A stretch of DNA of 64,000 bases, taken from Rhizobium sp. Pop5. GTDB taxonomy: Bacteria > Pseudomonadota > Alphaproteobacteria > Rhizobiales > Rhizobiaceae. Location of the stretch: assembly GCF_024721175.1 (NCBI RefSeq), contig NZ_CP099399.1, forward strand, positions 2,170,001-2,234,000, given 5' to 3'. The first letter of the stretch is position 1. Each line of letters begins with the position of its first letter. A program made the position numbers and the translations under genes. The notes beneath the pieces were generated by a model. The model was not told the DNA's origin, did no database searches, and saw only the letters and a program-made list of their open reading frames with translations. Below are positions 59,125 through 64,000 of the stretch, piece by piece.

Positions 59125-59172
59125 GGCGCTATGCCAACAGCAGGTATCAGGGTGCCGGCGGGTGACGGAGTG
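59125..59172 (+). repeat. Direct repeat copy C: short copy of the permease 3' end
   Basis: TTGGCGCTATGCCAACAGCA and the following bases to GGGTGACGGAGTGGGG repeat the last 45-50 bp of copies A and B, with two synonymous changes. It stands 5.3 kb after copy B. Downstream of the stop codon it agrees with B (GAGTGGGG) more than with A. This probably marks the original end of the permease locus. Confidence 0.8.
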
Positions 59173-59247
59173 GGGCATCCCGGAACGGATGCCGGCTTCC
59201 GCTCGTCGCGCCGGCTCGCTGAAATGAATTTGAACGCTCCCTGCCGT

Positions 59248-59410
59248 GCAGCCCCCTCATCCGCCTGCCGGCACCTTCTCCCCGCTGGGGAGAAGAGGGA
59301 TACCGCGATCTTGCCGATCCTCTCTCACCGTCGGAGAGATAGGCTGGGCATCGCCGCGAGTCTCTTCTCCCCTCGGGGAGAAGGTGCCGGCAGGCGGATG
59401 AGGGGGCTGC
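59248..59410. repeat. Paired intergenic repeat, family 1
   Basis: Exact 37-bp inverted arms at 59248-59284 and 59374-59410 enclose 89 bp. The arms carry the same CTTCTCCCC/GGGGAGAAG core as the pair at 21265 but with CACC/CGG variants. It lies directly after repeat copy C. The rest of 58975-59683 holds only copy C, this element and a hairpin; no gene was found. Confidence 0.85.
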
Positions 59411-59585
59411 CGGTACGACCTTTCCATTATTGGTCGCCGGTCCGGACTCACCATCACCAGCGTGCCAAAACCAGCCACCCTAGACCTACGGCCGCATTTT
59501 TCAATCAGAAGGATGGGACCTTAGTCCAACTAGCCCCAATCGCTGGATGATTTAAGATCGAATCTGTCCTAGTCGGAGGACGCGA

Positions 59586-59633
59586 GGGAAGCCTGGCATT
59601 CGAGTTTGTGCGTTTGCGTAGGCCAGGCTTCCC
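59586..59633. ncRNA. Strong isolated stem-loop, possible small RNA or terminator
   Basis: GGGAAGCCTGGC and its exact complement GCCAGGCTTCCC form a 12-bp stem around a 24-nt loop (ATTCGAGTTTGTGCGTTTGC and four more bases). The stem ends in a C-run, not a T-run, so it is not a standard terminator. It lies about 50 bp beyond the convergent small gene at 59684. Its role is open. Confidence 0.4.
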
Positions 59634-59683
59634 CCCGCTTCACGGATCATCATCCGCCGGAGCACCCGCCCCGGTGAAGCCGT

Positions 59684-59968
59684 TCAGCCTTTGCTCTCGT
59701 TTTCACCGCCCGCCGACGGATTGTCCTTGCTGGGCCAGGTATATCGAAGCTCTTTCCAGGACTTCTTCCAGCGATATAACCAGGGGCACGCAAATTTCAG
59801 CAATTCCTCCTCAGAATCTCGCGGCACTCTTTGCTGCTCATCTTCCACGTGAACTCCAATCCCGCAGCCAAAGACAATCGGCACGCCGCGGCGGTTCACA
59901 CCATACGACCGGAATGAAAGATCGAGAAGACGATGAGCACCGAGCGGCCTAAAGGCCCCTGCGGCCAA
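59684..59968 (-). CDS. Doubtful small gene after DUF805
   Basis: The frame gives up to 94 residues with a TTG start, or about 72 from GTG 59899 (VNRRGVPIVFGCGIGVHVED). The part VPIVFGCGIGVHVEDEQQRVPRDSEEELLKFACPWLYRWKKSWKELRYTWPS has natural-looking amino acid order with Trp and Tyr, which favours coding. There is no good ribosome site and it overlaps the DUF805 3' end by 20 bp. No family recognised. Confidence 0.35.
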   Translation of the reverse strand: MAAGAFRPLGAHRLLDLSFRSYGVNRRGVPIVFGCGIGVHVEDEQQRVPRDSEEELLKFACPWLYRWKKSWKELRYTWPSKDNPSAGGENESKG

Positions 59969-60482
59969 AGGTGGCCGCGTTGCGGCTCGGCAGGCGAGGC
60001 GCCGGCGAAGCTTCGATCCGGTCGGAACGCAGCGGAGCGGGCGGCGCGTCGAAGGTGGGATCGGCCGGGACGTGATAGTCGCTCGGCGTCAAGAGCAGGC
60101 CGAGGCCATAGGCGATGTTCACGGCCTTTACCAGCTTCGAGATAAGCTCGGTTGTCGCCCCTTCCGGCATCAGCAGCACAACAAGATATGCAATGATGCC
60201 GATTGCCAAAGACGCCGTCATCACGATGCGCGGGTCCCAGCCTATGTCGCGTATGCGCGCCGCCTGAGTGCTGAAGCTCATCCAAAGAGACAGCAATGCA
60301 GGGATCGCCAGGATAAGAAGCACGGCGCCTGCCCCTATGCCTTGCCTGCTCCCGGGCGCCGGCTTCATGATCCAGAAGCCAAGGACGATGATGCAGCCGA
60401 GAACGAGGTGTATCAGCACCGACGCGGCGAAATATTGCCGCCGTGTCAATCGCCCGCGAAACGTGAATAAACTATCCAGCAT
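59949..60482 (-). CDS. DUF805-family membrane protein
   Basis: 177 residues from ATG 60482 (MLDSLFTFRGRLTRRQYFAA), with GAGGG upstream. The N-terminal FRGRLTRRQYFAASVLIHLVLGCIIVLGF is the family's hallmark; three or four membrane segments follow, then a soluble Pro/Ala-rich tail that ends in an unusual Arg-rich sequence. The role of DUF805 is unknown. Confidence 0.88.
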   Translation of the reverse strand: MLDSLFTFRGRLTRRQYFAASVLIHLVLGCIIVLGFWIMKPAPGSRQGIGAGAVLLILAIPALLSLWMSFSTQAARIRDIGWDPRIVMTASLAIGIIAYLVVLLMPEGATTELISKLVKAVNIAYGLGLLLTPSDYHVPADPTFDAPPAPLRSDRIEASPAPRLPSRNAATFGRRGL

Positions 60483-60663
60483 TTGCAACCCTCCGCTCGA
60501 AGCGGCAACACATCACACAACTTCTTCAAACCTTTGAATCAGATCGATAAAATGCAAGACAATCGCTCGGGCCGATCAAACCGCGCGGGTTTCGGAGACA
60601 CCTCGCCTTAATCAATTCTCAAGAAAAAGGCCGGAAAACAGCCTGCGGTAGTGGAGGTTTTCA

Positions 60664-61590
60664 ATGCCCAGATCGTTGTGGTTCTTCGTTTTCACGGCGG
60701 TCGTCTATTACCTCCAGCACATCCCCGGTATCGACGCCGTTCTGATGATTCTTCTGGCATCGATGTGGCCTATCATTGCGATCAATCTAGGTTTTGCCGG
60801 CATCGCCATTGAAGCGACCTCCGGCACCATAAGCCGCGCCTGGCTCTGCCTGCCGCTGTTGTATTTCGGCGGCAATCTGGTTCTCGCGGGTATAAGCCAC
60901 TACCAGCTCTGGCAACTGGAACGGAGGGTGGAGGCGGCCAATACAGTGCAGTCGCTGCCATTCCCGTCGGGCGGCGCCCTGGTCGTCGATAGCACCCAGC
61001 CCGGGATCGGGGGACTGCCGGAGGGACTGATCGGCCGATACGATATCCCGGTGGTCTATCAAATATCAGATGCGCCAAAGGGAGCGTTCTCCTGGAAAAT
61101 AACCGCGGGATCCCTATGCCAGACACGCTATCCGAAGAACGGGGCCGTGTTCGGCTATCTGGAAAACCACAAGCTGATTCATGGGATGTGCACTTATCGC
61201 CGCGAGGAGGCCCCGCCGCGCGATGCCGTCAAACTTGCCGCGAGCGCGCCGATAGCGCATGAAAGCTTTTTCCTCCCCTATGAGGAGCAGCGCATCACTA
61301 TCACCGACGGCAGGGATCGTTCGATAGAGCTGATCTATGCGCAGGCCCGGCCCCTCACTTGGTTTCCCATGCCATTCGGCGGCTGCTTCCGAGGTCCGGG
61401 CGATGCAAAATCCGCCTGCATTTTTGAACCCTTGCGCGTGTTCGTAACGCCGGCGATCGGACCGATCGGAAACACGACAGACCTCGTGGCCTCTACCCTG
61501 AATCTGACCCCAAGCCGGGCGAGCACCCGCAGGCAGAGGATCGAAGCGGAGGCAATCCCGGCCGTCCTTCGGCCGGCGCTGCCGTTCTAA
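60664..61590 (+). CDS. Unknown membrane-anchored protein
   Basis: 308 residues starting MPRSLWFFVFTAVVYYLQHI; GGAGG precedes the ATG. Two or three membrane segments occupy the first 80 residues; the remaining 220 residues form an external domain with RVEAANTVQSLPFPSGGALVVDSTQPG, YEEQRITITDGRDRSIELIYAQARPLTWFPMPFGGCFRGPG and Cys residues that could form a disulfide. I do not recognise a named family. It is divergent from DUF805 with 181 bp between. Confidence 0.7.
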   Translation: MPRSLWFFVFTAVVYYLQHIPGIDAVLMILLASMWPIIAINLGFAGIAIEATSGTISRAWLCLPLLYFGGNLVLAGISHYQLWQLERRVEAANTVQSLPFPSGGALVVDSTQPGIGGLPEGLIGRYDIPVVYQISDAPKGAFSWKITAGSLCQTRYPKNGAVFGYLENHKLIHGMCTYRREEAPPRDAVKLAASAPIAHESFFLPYEEQRITITDGRDRSIELIYAQARPLTWFPMPFGGCFRGPGDAKSACIFEPLRVFVTPAIGPIGNTTDLVASTLNLTPSRASTRRQRIEAEAIPAVLRPALPF

Positions 61591-61615
61591 GCGAAGCGAA
61601 ACCGGCCAGGCTTTC

Positions 61616-62266
61616 TCACCCGGCTGATGCGGCGGTAAATACCGCCAGCTGCGCCGCGAAAGCCCGCTGATACGCCGGCCGCGCTTCGCCGCGGGCGAGA
61701 TAGGCCGAGAGGTTCGGATGTTCCGCCAACAGGTCCGATCCCTTCAGCCGCAGCAGCACCGAGACCATCTCCAGGTCTCCCGCGCTGAAGGCGCCGTCGA
61801 GCCAGTCGGCCTCGCCGAGGTGGGCGGAAAGTTGGCGAAGCCGCGTGCGGACGCGGTTTTCGAGGATAGGAAGCCTGAGTTCGTACCAGCTCTCGCCGCG
61901 CTCGAAAATCCTGGCCATCTCGCGTTCGACGACGACCGGCTCCATCGTGGTGACGGCGGCAAACATCCATGCGATTGCGCGCGCCCGGCCATTGGCATCC
62001 CCAGGCAGCAGGCCCGGATAGCACTCGGCGATATGCAGCACGATCGCCGCGGACTCGAACAGGGCGAGGTCGCCGTCCTCATAGGTCGGAATCTGCCCGA
62101 AAGGCTGGAGCGCCAGATGCGCGGGCGTCTTCATCGCCTCGAAGGAGAGAAGACGAACCTCGTATGGCTCGCCCACTTCTTCGAGCGCCCAGCGAACGCG
62201 CATGTCGCGCGCAAGCCCCCTGCCGCGATCGGGCGATTTTTCAAAGGCGGTAATGGTGATGGTCAT
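61616..62266 (-). CDS. Glutathione S-transferase
   Basis: About 216 residues. The start is either ATG 62272 or ATG 62266; the latter has the better distance from GGAG. The N-terminal thioredoxin-like domain shows RVRWALEEVGEPYEVRLLSF, FGQIPTYEDGDLALFESAAIVLHIAE (the Pro-Ser glutathione motif, here ESAAI), and the C-terminal helical domain shows ADWLDGAFSAGDLEMVSVLLRL. It probably conjugates or isomerises electrophiles. No neighbours in operon. Confidence 0.9.
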   Translation of the reverse strand: MTITITAFEKSPDRGRGLARDMRVRWALEEVGEPYEVRLLSFEAMKTPAHLALQPFGQIPTYEDGDLALFESAAIVLHIAECYPGLLPGDANGRARAIAWMFAAVTTMEPVVVEREMARIFERGESWYELRLPILENRVRTRLRQLSAHLGEADWLDGAFSAGDLEMVSVLLRLKGSDLLAEHPNLSAYLARGEARPAYQRAFAAQLAVFTAASAG

Positions 62267-62563
62267 TGTCATTCTCCATAGCTGGTCCCCCTTGAAGACG
62301 GCCGGCCAAACGGGATTCCGACATCCAATATAGTCTACTGTCTGAGTTCGCTCGACCTCCTGCCGGCCAACGGTTCGCCAGGGAAAGCATCGGTTAAGCA
62401 TTCAGGGCCGACTAGGACCATAGACCAGACCGCTTCGGACCATCGCCCGATGTGCGAGTCGCGATCGCGGTCTAACCTCTCTTCTGCTTCAGCGAGTGCG
62501 CCCGTGGCTCAGCCCGCCAGCCTCGATTGTCGAGATTTTCATGCTTTGATTTGGAGAAAAACG

Positions 62564-63271
62564 ATGCGGATAGCAATGGTGGCCCCCCTCTTCGCTCTGT
62601 CGCTGGCTCTTGCCGCCAGCCCGGCAGCCTTTGTCGGGTTCGACGCGGCCGCGCTGGCTAAGGACGGCGGCAATGGCGGCGGTAACGGTGGCGGCAATGG
62701 CGGCGGCAACGGCGGCGGCAATGGTGGCGGCAACGGCGGCGGTCACAGCGAAAACCATGGCGGCGGCAACGGGAACGGAAACGGCAACAGTAACGGCAAC
62801 CAGGGCAGCGGCTCGAACCATGGCAGCTTCAAATCCGAAGACGGCGAACACGGCAATTCCGGCGAGGCCCACAACAAGTCCGAAAACGGCAAATCCGAAA
62901 ACGCCAATTCGGGCAAGACAGTCACCAAGGAAAAGAACGTCTCCGCCCAGCTTGCCGGCCTGAATTCGCTCAATCGCAATTACAAGGCGCTGATGCACAC
63001 CTCTGACCCGCGCATGGCCGCAATCTCGGCCTATGCCAAGGCCTACGCCCAGTACGAGATCGACAACGGGGTCGAGCCTTCGCCCGACGACCCGCTGCTC
63101 GGAGACGAGGCGCTCGAAGACGCGCTGGCATCGGCCACGAAGTCAGGCGAAATCAGCCCGGCCGCGCTCGACCGCGCCAAGACCATCCTCGGTGTCGGCG
63201 ATGCCAATGGCAAGATCGACCAGATCCGCGAATCGCTCGAACATTCCGCCTCGGCAACGACGCAGGAATAG
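62564..63271 (+). CDS. Exported Gly/Asn-repeat protein
   Basis: 235 residues from ATG 62564, with GGAG upstream. A signal peptide (APLFALSLALAASPAAFVGFDAAALA) is followed by tandem GGN units (about residues 35-60, coded by GGCGGCAAC/GGCGGTAAC repeats), then GNGN and Ser/Asn/Lys/Glu-rich stretches, and a folded C-terminal half with VSAQLAGLNSLNRNYKALMHTSDPRMAAISAYAKAYAQYE and a helical end. The tandem DNA repeat could vary in copy number by slippage. Function unknown. Confidence 0.75.
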   Translation: MRIAMVAPLFALSLALAASPAAFVGFDAAALAKDGGNGGGNGGGNGGGNGGGNGGGNGGGHSENHGGGNGNGNGNSNGNQGSGSNHGSFKSEDGEHGNSGEAHNKSENGKSENANSGKTVTKEKNVSAQLAGLNSLNRNYKALMHTSDPRMAAISAYAKAYAQYEIDNGVEPSPDDPLLGDEALEDALASATKSGEISPAALDRAKTILGVGDANGKIDQIRESLEHSASATTQE

Positions 63272-63460
63272 CGGCGCAGCGAAAGCCCTCCCGCGCCTGT
63301 GACGGGCGCGGCACCCTCTTGCGCTCCTCGTCCCGAGCGCAAGCCAAGGCCGGAGCCTCGAAGGACATGCCGTAACGCTGCGCCAGGCATCCACCCCAGC
63401 GCCGGCACCCTTCGAGGCCCGTGCAAGGGCACGTCAGGATGAGGCGGTGTGCCGTGGTCA

Positions 63461-63636
63461 CCCCCCTCTGCCCTGCCGGGCATCTCCCCCACAAGGGTGG
63501 AGATTGGCTGGGCGAGATGGCTTCCCCAAACAATTGAAGCGTTGTGGTTATCGGTGCCCTTTGAGAGGGAGCGATGGTCAAGCTTCTTGCCGATCTCCAC
63601 CCTTGTGGGGGAGATGCCCGGCAGGGCAGAGGGGGG
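63461..63636. repeat. Paired intergenic repeat, family 3
   Basis: Exact 44-bp inverted arms at 63461-63504 and 63593-63636 enclose 88 bp. Arm content includes CTGCCCTGCCGGGCATCTCC and ACAAGGGTGGAGAT. Sequence differs from family 1 but size and layout are the same. No gene was found in the 423-bp gap 63272-63694. Confidence 0.88.
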
Positions 63637-63694
63637 TAACTCCACGGCAAAACCCTATCCTCATCATCCCAAGCCGACGTCCACCAACCCGACC

Positions 63695-64000
63695 TCAATT
63701 CCCTTTTCGCGGCAAGCCCACCCTGCCCTTCGGCAAAGCCCGCCCATCCTCCAGCAGGCGCAGAAGCACGTTCCTTTTTCTCTGGCGCGGGATGAGATCG
63801 ATATCGCTGACGAGTTTTGCCCCGCCTTTGCGCCGCTCCAGCGTGATCTTGCGGCTGTGGAAGGCTTCGAGCTCGGCGCGATGCGCGACGCTGACGATGG
63901 TGACCTTCGGCAATTCCTCGATCACCGTCGCCATCATCTTGTCCTGGCTCTTTTCGTCGAGCGCCGAGGTCGCCTCGTCGAGCACGATGATATCGGGATT
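63695..64000 (-). CDS. ABC transporter (BacA/SbmA/YddA-like), C-terminal end, cut by the right edge
   Basis: About 101 residues are visible, open to the window edge. They start with NPDIIVLDEATSALDEKSQD (Walker B and D-loop), followed by the H-loop region TIVSVAHRAELEAFHSRKITLERRKGG and a basic C-terminal tail. The spacing between Walker B and the short tail suits the fused membrane/ATPase proteins of the YddA/BacA-related group that transport peptides or B12-like compounds. The membrane part lies outside the window, so this is a moderate call. Confidence 0.75.
   Translation of the reverse strand, partial: NPDIIVLDEATSALDEKSQDKMMATVIEELPKVTIVSVAHRAELEAFHSRKITLERRKGGAKLVSDIDLIPRQRKRNVLLRLLEDGRALPKGRVGLPRKGN

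Noticed and set aside
62660..62750. CRISPR-like tandem repeats
   Set aside because: The repeats are 9-bp in-frame coding units without spacers, inside an exported-protein gene.

Overview
The window reads as chromosome (or chromid) of a GC-rich alphaproteobacterium, most likely Rhizobium or a close relative. The evidence is the strong GC third-position bias, a BA14K-family protein, a DUF3313 lipoprotein, many small regulator/enzyme pairs, and paired palindromic intergenic repeats of the rhizobial type. This is inference from gene content; no rRNA or tRNA gene was recognised.

Layout. (1) 1-8,904: the head-assembly and packaging module of a podovirus-like prophage, read right to left: small terminase, large terminase, then after a gap a small protein, portal, Bbp19-like protein, putative scaffold, major capsid protein, Bbp16-like cement protein and a gene cut by the left edge. 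The order recalls Bordetella phage BPP-1. The terminase-portal gap holds a ParDE toxin-antitoxin pair and two unknown genes on the opposite strand. (2) 9,090-14,479: acyltransferase, BA14K protein, lipoprotein, and an OmpR-type two-component pair. (3) 14,538-19,425: a metal cluster (probably nickel/cobalt): HupE/UreJ-type permease, membrane-anchored partner and His-rich exported peptide on one side; CDF exporter, CsoR/RcnR-family sensor, YqaA-like protein and NicO-type exporter on the other. Two near-identical palindromes (ATCCCC-N5-GGGGAT) lie before the CDF gene and before the sensor gene. (4) 19,465-26,273: divergent regulator/enzyme pairs (HxlR/DHFR-like, TetR/O-methyltransferase, HxlR/NmrA), a MarR-GNAT fusion and a putative LAS-type metallopeptidase. 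(5) 26,547-29,435: a DUF1963 gene split by a complete IS256-family element with an exact 8-bp target duplication; the frame is restored if the element is removed. (6) 29,473-50,095: metabolic and regulatory genes, including a TetR/hydrolase operon with a 25-bp palindrome, Lrp next to an argG-type gene, methyltransferases, a Ca2+/H+ antiporter, a K+ channel, and two consecutive LysR/quinone-oxidoreductase modules ending in a flavin monooxygenase. (7) 50,217-59,172: an ABC-2 exporter operon whose last 160 bp recur twice downstream. The repeats bracket first a second DUF1963 gene and then a block with a TctDE-like two-component system and a NitT/TauT-type ABC importer. (8) 59,248-64,000: repeats, DUF805 and unknown membrane proteins, a GST, a Gly/Asn-repeat exported protein and the end of a BacA/SbmA-like ABC transporter cut by the right edge.

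The strongest candidates for new biology are the stepwise insertions at the 3' end of the ABC permease gene (52,682-59,172) and the metal cluster with its duplicated operator (14,538-19,425). Gene functions are inferred by recognising protein families by eye; no database search was run.
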